A DNA stretch of 64,000 nucleotides from Sphaerochaeta halotolerans (GTDB taxonomy: Bacteria > Spirochaetota > Spirochaetia > Sphaerochaetales > Sphaerochaetaceae): the NCBI RefSeq assembly GCF_003429665.1, contig NZ_QUWK01000001.1, positions 1-64,000 on the forward strand, in the 5' to 3' direction. The notes under the pieces were generated by a model. The model made no database searches. It was not told the DNA's origin and was given only the letters and a program-made list of their open reading frames with translations. Positions 35,778 to 43,900 of the stretch are shown one piece after another. Both the position numbers and the translations under genes were made by a program. Position 1 is the first letter of the stretch; each line of letters starts with the position of its first letter.

Positions 35778-36740
35778 ATGCATGAAGCACTGTTTGAACA
35801 AATCCATACGATCGGCCTGGTACCGGTGGTAAAGATAGATGACGCGGGTAAGGCCGAAGGCCTTGCCGGGGCCCTGATTGCAGGAGGTCTGCCCTGTGCA
35901 GAGGTGACCTTCCGCACCGCAGCAGCAGAGGAGGCAATCAAGCGCATCTGTAAGGCATACCCCGAGATGCTCGTGGGTGCCGGCACGGTGACCAACCTTG
36001 AATACGCAAAGAAGGCCGTGGACGCCGGGGCAAAGTTCCTCGTCTCCCCCGGCTTCAACCCCTCCGTGGTGGACTGGGCACTTGAGCAGGGCGTGCCCAT
36101 CGTACCGGGGGTATGCACTCCCAGCGACATCGAGGCGGGCATCAGCCGAGGACTGACCACCCTCAAGTTCTTCCCCGCCGAGGTGAGCGGAGGGGTGGAC
36201 ATGCTGAGGAACTTCGCAGGTCCCTTCCCGAACCTGAGCTTCATGCCCACCGGTGGCATCAGCACAGCGAACCTCGCCAGCTATGCCAGGCAACCCAACG
36301 TCCTGGCCGTCGGCGGGTCCTGGATGGTCAAGGCCGACCTCATCGAGGCCGAGGACTGGCAGGCCATCACAGCCTTGAGCAGGGAGGCGGTACGCACCCT
36401 CCAGGGACTGGAGTTCGCCCACATGGGCATCAACAACGAGCGTGCCGAGGAAGCTGAGAAGACCATCAGGGGACTCGAGGCGCTGGGCATGGTGAAGAAA
36501 AGTGGAAACAGTTCCACTTTCCTGGACTCCACCATCGAGGTGTTGCCAAAGCAGTACCTTGGAAAGATGGGCCACATCGGTTTCAGGTGCTTCAACATCG
36601 AGCGCACCCTCGCCTACCTCTCCCCGTTCGGTTTCTCCGTCAACGAGGAGACCATCGCCCGTGATGCAAAGGGGAACATCAAGGTATGCTACCTTGAGCA
36701 GGAGCTCAGCGGCTTCGCCATCCACCTGATCAAGGCGTAG
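35778..36740 (+). CDS. kdgA: KDPG/KHG aldolase with C-terminal glyoxalase-like domain
   Basis: Cleaves 2-keto-3-deoxy-6-phosphogluconate to pyruvate and glyceraldehyde 3-phosphate. Residues about 1-210 are the class I aldolase: LVPVVKIDD, CAEVTFRTAAA with the catalytic Glu, VSPGFNPSVV and LKFFPAEVSGG with the Schiff-base Lys. The last 60-110 residues (from about 245) form an extra VOC/glyoxalase-like domain (MGHIGFRCFNIERTLAYLSPFGFS), making the protein 320 residues instead of about 210. The gene is markedly G+C-rich: 40 of 60 bases at 36121-36180. It is preceded by AAGGAG. Confidence 0.92.
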   Translation: MHEALFEQIHTIGLVPVVKIDDAGKAEGLAGALIAGGLPCAEVTFRTAAAEEAIKRICKAYPEMLVGAGTVTNLEYAKKAVDAGAKFLVSPGFNPSVVDWALEQGVPIVPGVCTPSDIEAGISRGLTTLKFFPAEVSGGVDMLRNFAGPFPNLSFMPTGGISTANLASYARQPNVLAVGGSWMVKADLIEAEDWQAITALSREAVRTLQGLEFAHMGINNERAEEAEKTIRGLEALGMVKKSGNSSTFLDSTIEVLPKQYLGKMGHIGFRCFNIERTLAYLSPFGFSVNEETIARDAKGNIKVCYLEQELSGFAIHLIKA

Positions 36741-36760
36741 TTTCAAACTTTTTACGTCCC

Positions 36761-36799
36761 ATGCCGGTACACCCCTCTAGCTGTACCGGCATTTTTCTT
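36761..36799 (+). terminator. Rho-independent terminator after kdgA
   Basis: 11-bp perfect stem ATGCCGGTACA (36761-36771) with TGTACCGGCAT (36782-36792), followed by TTTTTCTTT. Confidence 0.92.
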
Positions 36800-36813
36800 T
36801 GATACTTGTATTG

Positions 36814-37668
36814 ATGAACATCATACAATGCAATGTTCTTACAACTGAGCAGAAACAACACATGGAAGCGCTGTATGCCCTTTGTTGCATACAGGAACCA
36901 CTCAAACAAGAGCTGTTTCTGGGCAACGATATGAATGTTGAGCCAGAGAAGCCATGCTTCTTTCTCGGGTACGAAGAAGTAGAGTTGGTCAGTTTCCTGA
37001 CGGCCTTTTTCCCTACCAAAGAAGAAGTTGAGTTTACCGGCTTTACACATCCAGAGCAGAGAAGACGGGGATACATGACGTCTCTTATTGATACAGCCAT
37101 TCCCCATTTTTCTCACTCCACATATACTCAGGCTCTCTGTATCAGAGAGAAGGGGTCGCAAAGTGGGGAGGAATACCTCAGCAAACGCTATCCAACCATT
37201 GCACGTAGTGAGTTTCTATTGGAGCTGAAGAGCAATGTCTGGAACAGCAGTACAGATGTAGGTACGCTCACTCTGGTTACTATGCAAACCAAAGACGCTG
37301 CAGTAAAGATCCTCAGTGAGATTTTTGAACAGGAGGAGGAGATCAGCCATCAACATTTACATTTTCTCCTCTCCCGTCCAGATGGTCAGGTATACCTCTA
37401 TTGGGTTGGAGGAGTGCTGATAGGAACATTGAATGTACACTACCTCTGCAATGAGGTTGCAATGATCCACGCTGTTGGAATTCATAAGGACTACAGAAGA
37501 AGGGGATATGGATACCAGATGATGATATCTCTCCTCAATACCCTCACCCAGAGGACAGCTCTGGTGAGACTGGAAGTTGAGAGTAATAACGCTCCTGCCT
37601 TTGCTTTGTACCAAAAACTTGGCTTTTATACCCTGAACCGCACTGATTACCATGCAATGTTTTTTTGA
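36814..37668 (+). CDS. GNAT-family N-acetyltransferase, tandem domains
   Basis: 284-residue soluble protein with two acetyltransferase-fold halves. The first half has TGFTHPEQRRRGYMTSLIDTA (about 70-90). The second half has the better conserved HAVGIHKDYRRRGYGYQMMISLL, an acetyl-CoA pyrophosphate loop of the form R/QxxGxG/A, followed by LEVESNNAPAFALYQKLGFYTLNR. The start is uncertain: ATG at 36814 has no ribosome site and lies just past the kdgA terminator; ATG at 36862 is an alternative. The substrate is unknown. Confidence 0.82.
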   Translation: MNIIQCNVLTTEQKQHMEALYALCCIQEPLKQELFLGNDMNVEPEKPCFFLGYEEVELVSFLTAFFPTKEEVEFTGFTHPEQRRRGYMTSLIDTAIPHFSHSTYTQALCIREKGSQSGEEYLSKRYPTIARSEFLLELKSNVWNSSTDVGTLTLVTMQTKDAAVKILSEIFEQEEEISHQHLHFLLSRPDGQVYLYWVGGVLIGTLNVHYLCNEVAMIHAVGIHKDYRRRGYGYQMMISLLNTLTQRTALVRLEVESNNAPAFALYQKLGFYTLNRTDYHAMFF

Positions 37669-37703
37669 TATTGTATTCAATTTGTAGGTTGGAATTAATT
37701 ACC

Positions 37704-37733
37704 TTGACTGTAGTAACTTCTGGGAAGTAGCAT
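37704..37733 (+). promoter_or_regulatory. Probable promoter of the ferric-type ABC transporter operon
   Basis: TTGACT (37704-37709), an 18-base spacer and TAGCAT (37728-37733), about 60 bases before the binding-protein ATG, which has GGAGG in front of it. Confidence 0.5.
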
Positions 37734-37793
37734 GAGACGTACGTTGTTCTTCGCCTATCAGTATGGACATCATACGAAATTTTGGAGGAAAGC

Positions 37794-38861
37794 ATGAAAA
37801 AAACAATTGCTTTGGTTTTGGCTCTCGTTATGGTCGTACCTGCACTGTTTGCACAGGGCGGCTAGGAAGGTGCTCCTGCACCTGTTGTAAGTGAGACTGT
37901 AGCTCCTGTTGCTGCATCTTCGGGAAGCGTAAATGCCTATACGACGCTTGAGGAACCCCTTGCCGCAAAACTGTTCCAGCTGTTTGAAGAAGAGACTGGC
38001 ATCAAGGTTAACTTTGTTCGTCTCAGTGGTGGAGAGGCCGTTGCTCGGCTCGAGGCTGAAGCATCCAATCCTCAAGCTTCTATCTGGGTTGGTGGCGTAG
38101 GTCTTGACCACATCACTGCAAAGAGCAAAGGCCTGACCACTCCTTATGTCAGCCGATACACTTCCAAGACCCCTGAGCAGTTCCGTGACCCGGACAACTT
38201 CTACATTGGTCTGTACGTTGGTCCTCTCACGTTCGTGACCAACATTGATCGTGCAGCAGAACTCGGAATCGAGCCGCCAAAGAGCTGGGCAGATCTCCTC
38301 AAACCTGAGTACAAGGGCTATATCCGCATGGCAAACCCCAACTCATCCGGTACAGCATACAACACCTTGACCACCATTCTTGATGTATTCGGAACCGAGG
38401 ACAAGATGATTGAGTACATGAAGAAACTGGACAAGAATATCGACCAATACACCAAGAGCGGAAGTGCACCTGGAAAGAGTGTTGCAACCGGTGAGATTCC
38501 TGTTGCTATCGGATATGCACATGACCAGGTCAAGCTCAAGGCAGCGGGTTCTCCGATTGTAATCACCGCTCCCTCTGAAGGAACCGGTTATGAGCTCGCC
38601 AGTATGTCGTTGATAAAGGGTGGCCCCGATACGGTCAACGCCAAGAAGCTGTATGATTGGATACTTTCCAGTCCTAAAGCCCAGAAAACCTTCACTGAAT
38701 GGTACGTGGTATTGGTTGCTGAGGGTGCTGCAAAACATCCAGATGCCCTATCCATCGATGAGATTAAGACTGTCAACCAAGACATGGTTTGGGATGGTGA
38801 TAAGGTCAACAAGACCCGTCTGCTTGATCGCTGGACCAATGAGATTGGAAACAAGAGATAA
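37794..38861 (+). pseudogene. ABC binding protein (FbpA/AfuA type) interrupted by an in-frame TAG
   Basis: From ATG 37794 (GGAGG upstream) the frame encodes a signal peptide, MKKTIALVLALVMVVPALFA, then QGG and a TAG at 37863-37865. It then continues open for 331 codons to 38861. The downstream part is a normal type-2 binding protein (VNAYTTLEEPLAAKLFQLFEEETGIKV, LYVGPLTFVTNIDRA, YAHDQVKLKAAGSP). A single C-to-T change from CAG (Gln) would explain it. No usable start codon occurs soon after the TAG, so without readthrough the exported protein is lost. It could be a young pseudogene, a sequencing error or readthrough. Permease and ATPase genes follow. Confidence 0.85.
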
Positions 38862-38890
38862 TTACCTGTGGTAATTTAGCTTTTCCTACC

Positions 38891-38914
38891 ACCCTGCAAG
38901 AGTTCTTGCAGGGT
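38891..38914 (+). promoter_or_regulatory. Intercistronic hairpin between binding protein and permease genes
   Basis: ACCCTGCAAGA (38891-38901) and TCTTGCAGGGT (38904-38914) form a perfect 11-bp inverted repeat without a T tract. As in the other transporter operons of this window, it lies just after the binding-protein gene. Confidence 0.7.
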
Positions 38915-38938
38915 GTGTAGTTCCAACGGAATGAATCG

Positions 38939-41176
38939 ATGTTTACAAAAAAACGCATCCTTCAGTTCTGCACTGCAGCGCTGATATTCCTGCTGGCTGA
39001 TTTCTGGATGTACAGCACGCTTTCTTCTGATTTCAGAGCATATGAAGCAGAGCGAAATTTTAATGAAATTGAGCTGTTCGCGAAAACAGTTCCTGATGAA
39101 AGAACCGCACAGGATTTTGCCCAGTGGGTCCCAACGGTTAAAGACATCATCCCAGGAGCTAGAGCACTCTACCTTGCATTTGACGAGCAGAACTTCAACT
39201 TTATTGCAGAAAGTGGGTCTGAAACCGCAAGAGCATTATTCCAAGCGTATAACAGCACTCCTGACTTCCAAAAAGCCATGGAGAGTGTCTATTATCTGGA
39301 GCCTATGAAACTTGGATCAACCTATCAAGCTGATTACAGCCTTGATCCTGATACGATTAGCGCGGATACCATTAGGAGCCAGGTGTACTTTGTACCCGTT
39401 GTGGATGAGACAGGGTATCAAGTATCGGGAGCTGCAATGATCCTCGTTCCAACCAGCACTGCAACAGGATACAGCAATCTGCTAAAAACCCTGTTCATTG
39501 CAGCTGCGGTGGTGTTCTTGGGCATTCTCCTCGTACTTACCTTTACCCGCGACCCATTGACGGGTTTCATGGTACTGGGATTGTTTGGCATTGTCATAGT
39601 CTTTATCGCTTACCCATTGATAGAGGCCATCAGGCTTTCCTTCATGAAAGATGGAGTATTCAGCCTGCAGACATGGAAAGAGAGTCTCTCACCAACCTAC
39701 TTGGTCGCATTATGGGGGTCTCTCAGACTGGGTGTTCTTACGGCGACTATTTCCACCTTGGTCGGGTTTATCTTTGCCTTCTTGATCGAACGGACAAGAT
39801 TTAAGCAAAAAAAACTGATGACCACCATGGCAACTATGCCCGTCATTTCTCCTCCATTCAGTCTCTCCCTCTCTATCATTCTGTTGTTCGGGAACAATGG
39901 GCTCATCAGTAAACAATTGCTCCATCTAGATACCTCCATCTATGGTTTGGGTGGGTTGACTCTTGTACAGGTCATTGGAATGTTCCCCATTGCGTTTATG
40001 ACAATCAGTGGAGTGTTGAGACAGATTGACTCTACAGTGGAGGATGCCTCCCTCGACTTGAGTGCCACCAGATGGCAGACATTTAAGGAGATTACCCTTC
40101 CTCTTTCAGTTCCTGGTATTCTCTCAGCTTGGTTGTTGGTGTTCACCAATTCCTTGGCTGACTTTGCCAACCCTTTGCTGCTGAGTGGTGACTACCGAGT
40201 ACTTTCAACAGAAGCATATATGTTGGTTACCGGTCGAAGTAACCTAGGTGCTGGTTCAGCACTCTCCTTCATCCTCTTGATGCCGACCCTCACTGCCTTC
40301 TTGGTACAGCGTAACTGGGTTGCAAAGAAGAGCTATGTAACAGTAACAGGAAAGCCATCCACCACCCTCACCGAACTTACCAACAAACCAGTACGGATTA
40401 CCATGGAAACCTTCTCTTGGATTTTCCTTGGTTTCATTGCCTCACTCTACCTGACCATCGTTGCTGGGTGTTTCGTGGTAAACTGGGGTATTGATTACTC
40501 CTTTACATTAGCAAACTGGGGCGAAGCACTTGCTCGTGGGTGGACATCCATCCGTGATACAGTAACCCTGGCAGCTATCGCGACACCGATAGCAGGACTC
40601 CTTGCCATGCTTGCCGCAATGCTGATTGTAAGAAAGAACTTCCCAGGAAAACGGATTCTTGAGATGTTGATCATGACTCCCTATGCCATTCCTGGAACCT
40701 TGATTGGTATCAGTTACATTCTGGCATTCAACCGGCAACCTCTATTGCTGGTAGGAACTGGAGCAATCATCGTCATAAACTACATAATCCGCGAACTGCC
40801 GGTAGGACTGGAGAATGGTATTACGGCCTTGCACCAGATTGATCCGGCCATTGAGGAAAGCGCAGCGGACCTGGGTGCAGATGTTCCCACAGTCTTCAGG
40901 ACAATTGTACTTCCCTTGATCCGTCCGGCATTCCTGTCCAGCATGTCCTACACATTTGTACGGTCCATGACTGCTGTCAGTGCCATCATCTTCTTGATTT
41001 CGGCTCGCTGGAATCACCTGACCGTTTTGATCTTCAACTTCTCAGAAAATCTTCGCTTCGGTCTCGCTAGCGTCTTGTCAACCATCCTGATTGTCATCGT
41101 CCTCTCTGTTTGGGCTCTGATGCAAATTGTGGTTCGTGATGACAAGCTCACCCAGAAAACTATTTCAACCCGCTAA
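38939..41176 (+). CDS. Fused two-domain ABC permease (FbpB type) with extra N-terminal domain
   Basis: 745-residue inner-membrane protein. Two permease halves each carry an EAA-type loop, VEDASLDLSATRWQTFKEITLP and IEESAADLGADVPTVFRTIVLP, as in ferric iron FbpB and related permeases of about 500-560 residues. The excess is at the N-terminus: one membrane helix (about 10-28), a periplasmic segment of about 150 residues (roughly 30-180) and a second helix near 185-205. That segment could dock the binding protein. The gene follows the TAG-interrupted binding-protein gene and precedes the ATPase by 11 bases. Confidence 0.88.
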   Translation: MFTKKRILQFCTAALIFLLADFWMYSTLSSDFRAYEAERNFNEIELFAKTVPDERTAQDFAQWVPTVKDIIPGARALYLAFDEQNFNFIAESGSETARALFQAYNSTPDFQKAMESVYYLEPMKLGSTYQADYSLDPDTISADTIRSQVYFVPVVDETGYQVSGAAMILVPTSTATGYSNLLKTLFIAAAVVFLGILLVLTFTRDPLTGFMVLGLFGIVIVFIAYPLIEAIRLSFMKDGVFSLQTWKESLSPTYLVALWGSLRLGVLTATISTLVGFIFAFLIERTRFKQKKLMTTMATMPVISPPFSLSLSIILLFGNNGLISKQLLHLDTSIYGLGGLTLVQVIGMFPIAFMTISGVLRQIDSTVEDASLDLSATRWQTFKEITLPLSVPGILSAWLLVFTNSLADFANPLLLSGDYRVLSTEAYMLVTGRSNLGAGSALSFILLMPTLTAFLVQRNWVAKKSYVTVTGKPSTTLTELTNKPVRITMETFSWIFLGFIASLYLTIVAGCFVVNWGIDYSFTLANWGEALARGWTSIRDTVTLAAIATPIAGLLAMLAAMLIVRKNFPGKRILEMLIMTPYAIPGTLIGISYILAFNRQPLLLVGTGAIIVINYIIRELPVGLENGITALHQIDPAIEESAADLGADVPTVFRTIVLPLIRPAFLSSMSYTFVRSMTAVSAIIFLISARWNHLTVLIFNFSENLRFGLASVLSTILIVIVLSVWALMQIVVRDDKLTQKTISTR

Positions 41177-41187
41177 GGTGGTGATGT

Positions 41188-42288
41188 ATGGAAAAGAAAA
41201 GCGTATCGGTAACCCTTGAGCATGTAACCAAGAGATTCAAGGATGTAAAAGGAAAGTCTGATGTCATTGCTGTCAATGATTCTCACTTCGTCATCGAGCC
41301 TGGTGAGTTGGTAACCCTGCTCGGTCCTTCCGGTTGTGGAAAAACTACCACGCTTAGAATGATTGCAGGGTTCGAGCTTCCCACTGAGGGTAAGATCTAT
41401 ATTGGAAACGAGGAAGTAACCATGCTCCCCCCGAACAAACGTGACACTGCCACAATGTTCCAGAGCTATGGCCTCTTCCCTCATATGACGGTCTTCGACA
41501 ACGTTGCCTATGGATTGAAACTCCGCAAGATTCCCCATGAGGACATCGTGAAACGGGTAAATGAAACCTTGGCTTTGGTTGGGCTTTCAGACTATGGGGA
41601 TCGTGCACCATCCAAGCTCTCTGGAGGGCAACAACAGCGAGTTGCTCTTGCACGAAGCCTCATTGTCACCCCATCAGTGTTGTTGCTTGATGAACCACTG
41701 TCCAACCTTGATGCACTGCTTCGCGAGCAAATGCGTGTGGAAATACGCAAGATCCAGAAGGAATTGGGCATCACTGCTGTCTATGTTACCCACGACCGGG
41801 TGGAGGCCATGAGTCTCTCTGACCGAGTGGTTGTCATGAAAGATGGTTTCATCCGCCAGATTGGTTCCCCGATTGACATCTATGAGAACCCTAACTCCCG
41901 CTTTGTTGCTGGGTTTGTCGGTAAGGCAGCCTTCTTCCCTGTTAGGGTAAAGAAACAAGAAGCAAACCTTTGGACTTGCCAGCTTGGGGAGAAGGAGGTT
42001 GTGGTAGAACGTGCTACCACTGATGTAGAGGTTGGTACTGAGGCAGTTCTGATGGCACGCCCTGAATCACTTCGAGTTACTGAAAAAGGTAAAGGTAAAA
42101 TTGAAGGCAAGGTCAGAATGAATGTCTATCTTGGAAACAGTATGGAAGCATTCATCAATACCTCCTTCGGAGAAGTGCTGGTCCAGATTGACGACCCCCA
42201 TGCAAAAAAGGTATTTGAGGAAGGAGAAGAGGTCTCTATCGACTTCACTCCTGATCGGGTCAGATTGCTCAATGAAAATGAAGCGTAA
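41188..42288 (+). CDS. ABC transporter ATPase (FbpC/PotA type)
   Basis: 366-residue ATPase: Walker A LGPSGCGKTT (about 44-53), Q-loop in MFQSYGLFPHMTVFDN, signature LSGGQQQRVALARSL, Walker B VLLLDEPLSNLD and H-loop THDRVEAMSLSDR. Arg follows HD where Gln is usual. A C-terminal TOBE-type regulatory domain (about 240-366) is present. It completes the three-gene ferric/polyamine-type importer whose substrate cannot be fixed by sequence. Its TAA overlaps the first base of repeat copy 2. Confidence 0.9.
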   Translation: MEKKSVSVTLEHVTKRFKDVKGKSDVIAVNDSHFVIEPGELVTLLGPSGCGKTTTLRMIAGFELPTEGKIYIGNEEVTMLPPNKRDTATMFQSYGLFPHMTVFDNVAYGLKLRKIPHEDIVKRVNETLALVGLSDYGDRAPSKLSGGQQQRVALARSLIVTPSVLLLDEPLSNLDALLREQMRVEIRKIQKELGITAVYVTHDRVEAMSLSDRVVVMKDGFIRQIGSPIDIYENPNSRFVAGFVGKAAFFPVRVKKQEANLWTCQLGEKEVVVERATTDVEVGTEAVLMARPESLRVTEKGKGKIEGKVRMNVYLGNSMEAFINTSFGEVLVQIDDPHAKKVFEEGEEVSIDFTPDRVRLLNENEA

Positions 42289-42406
42289 TGAAAGGTATCA
42301 ATACCCCAGGGCAAGCCCTGGACTTAGGAGGCGTTGCCTCCTTTTCCGCCCCAAGGGACGGGGTATCTCACCTTGCTTTCCCTGCACTCGCTCCGTTGGG
42401 GAATCA
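42288..42406 (+). repeat. Dispersed structured repeat, copy 2 (internal 39-base deletion)
   Basis: 119-base copy that begins on the last base of the ATPase stop codon and ends GTTGGGGAATCA. Compared with copy 1 it lacks 39 bases between two CTCGCT direct repeats, a likely slippage deletion that keeps the reading frame (13 codons). The CCAGGG/CCCTGG and AGGAGG/CCTCCT hairpins are intact. It lies between two convergent genes, as copy 1 does. Confidence 0.9.
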
Positions 42407-42481
42407 GATGATGCTTGATTCGAGAGGCAGCCTATCTTTTTCTCACAGCAAGGCCAATGTATCATTATACAGAATTAGTCA

Positions 42482-43852
42482 CTATCCACGCGTGAGAAAA
42501 ACGCCTTCTTCAATGACATACGGAGCTGAAACCCCCTGAACACGTACATCTTGGGCTGTTAATGATACATTACGTAGCCTGATACCACGTCCCTCCTGAT
42601 CCGGGAGCCCTTCATACATCTCACTTTCATGTACCGGTACCAGGTTCTCTGGCGCAACAGTAAATACACAGTTTGAGACGACCAAATCACGGATAGGGGA
42701 TTCCGGGAGTCCCACAATGAATGCAGCACTGGATCTACTATTGGTACTTGTGCAACCTTCAATAGTGACATGCTCAATATGGGGAGTGGTGGGGAGCACT
42801 GGTTTCTTCTCCAAGGAAAAATCTTCAGCATCCAGGCTGCCACAGCGATAGTACATGCTAACGGTAAGAGGACAGAGGTTGTTCTCCATCCTGATATCTT
42901 GGAAATGCAGGTCAGAAATAACCCCTCCCCGACCTCGTCTGGTCTTGATCCTGATGCCTCTATCTGTACCATCAAAGAGACATGAACGCACCACCACAGC
43001 ATGGATGCCTGCAGCGGTTTCGCTACCGATGACAGCACCTCCATGAGCATGTCTTACAGTACATCCCTCGATAAGGATATCACTGGTACTACGATTCACC
43101 GCAACCCCATCCTTTCCGCTTCCGCTCTTGAGGGCAATGCCATCATCCCCAACATCGATTACACAATTCTTGATAGTCACAAAGCGACAAGAATCCACAT
43201 CGATACCATCGGTGTTGGGTGCATCCTGAGGGTTAATCACAGAAAGATCCCTGAGAATGATATTGGTGCTGTACAGGGGATGAACCGTCCAGAAGGGGCT
43301 GTTCTGTATGGTCAATCCTTCAATCTCAACATTGTTGCTCTCCTTGATCTGCAACAAGGGAGGACGAAGGAATTGACTCTCACGTCCTCCTCCCCCTCCA
43401 CTCTGTCTCTCATACCCAGGATTCAGCTTGGCCAATTTCGTCTCGATTGTGGAAACAGGTCCCACTTGTGTATTCCGCTTCTGTTGAGCGGCGAGCCACC
43501 ACCAGGAACCATTGCCATCTATGACGCCTTCCCCATGGAGGATGAGACCATCAGATTCATTGATTAGCAAACAAGGATGCATGCAATAACAGTTCACCCC
43601 TTCCCAACGTGAATAGAAAGGTTTGTAGAGGTTCTCATCAGCAATGAAGGTTATGGTTGCACCCTTTTCAAATTCCACCACAAGATTCGTTGCAGTAATC
43701 TGGATTGGACCACTCAGGTAGTTCCCTTTTTCGATACACAAGTGCCCGCCGTTATGCAAGGCTTCAAACGCTCGTTTGAAAACCTCACTATTGTCAAACG
43801 TTCCATCACCTTTTCCCCCGAAATCTGCAAGTGTATATTCCTTGTTCATCAT
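42482..43852 (-). CDS. GH28 polygalacturonase/galacturonidase, cytoplasmic
   Basis: Hydrolyses alpha-1,4-galacturonan, releasing galacturonate. The 456-residue protein is a right-handed parallel beta-helix of family GH28. Catalytic motifs in order: NTDGID (about 215), VGDDGIALKSG (about 237), AHGGAVIGSE (about 272) and RIKTRRGRGG (about 302). There is no signal peptide, so it probably acts as an exo-enzyme on imported oligogalacturonides. It is divergent from the epimerase gene with 48 bases between the start codons. AAGAGGTG precedes its ATG. Confidence 0.93.
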   Translation of the reverse strand: MMNKEYTLADFGGKGDGTFDNSEVFKRAFEALHNGGHLCIEKGNYLSGPIQITATNLVVEFEKGATITFIADENLYKPFYSRWEGVNCYCMHPCLLINESDGLILHGEGVIDGNGSWWWLAAQQKRNTQVGPVSTIETKLAKLNPGYERQSGGGGGRESQFLRPPLLQIKESNNVEIEGLTIQNSPFWTVHPLYSTNIILRDLSVINPQDAPNTDGIDVDSCRFVTIKNCVIDVGDDGIALKSGSGKDGVAVNRSTSDILIEGCTVRHAHGGAVIGSETAAGIHAVVVRSCLFDGTDRGIRIKTRRGRGGVISDLHFQDIRMENNLCPLTVSMYYRCGSLDAEDFSLEKKPVLPTTPHIEHVTIEGCTSTNSRSSAAFIVGLPESPIRDLVVSNCVFTVAPENLVPVHESEMYEGLPDQEGRGIRLRNVSLTAQDVRVQGVSAPYVIEEGVFLTRG

Positions 43853-43864
43853 TTCACCTCTTTC

Positions 43865-43893
43865 TTTACTTTTGCCACCCTGTCTCCTACAAT
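43865..43893 (+). promoter_or_regulatory. Promoter of the epimerase gene, possibly leaderless
   Basis: TTTACT (43865-43870), a 17-base spacer and TACAAT (43888-43893). The -10 ends seven bases before the ATG at 43901 and no ribosome site is present, so transcription would begin at or next to the start codon. Confidence 0.55.
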
Positions 43894-43900
43894 ACCAGCT

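Noticed and set aside
37863-37865. Selenocysteine or pyrrolysine recoding at the in-frame stop
   Set aside because: The codon is TAG, not TGA, there is no SECIS-like element, and nothing in the window suggests a pyrrolysine system; a point mutation from CAG is simpler.
42288-42539. Open frame beginning inside repeat copy 2 (MKGINTPG...) as a small gene
   Set aside because: It is the repeat's own open frame running into the 3' region of GH28 on the other strand, with no ribosome site and no conserved continuation.
43742-43900. Upstream extension of the epimerase frame
   Set aside because: It lies within the GH28 gene on the opposite strand. The original start is the ATG at 43901, as shown by MKQLG joining to IRAHDLG when the repeat is removed.
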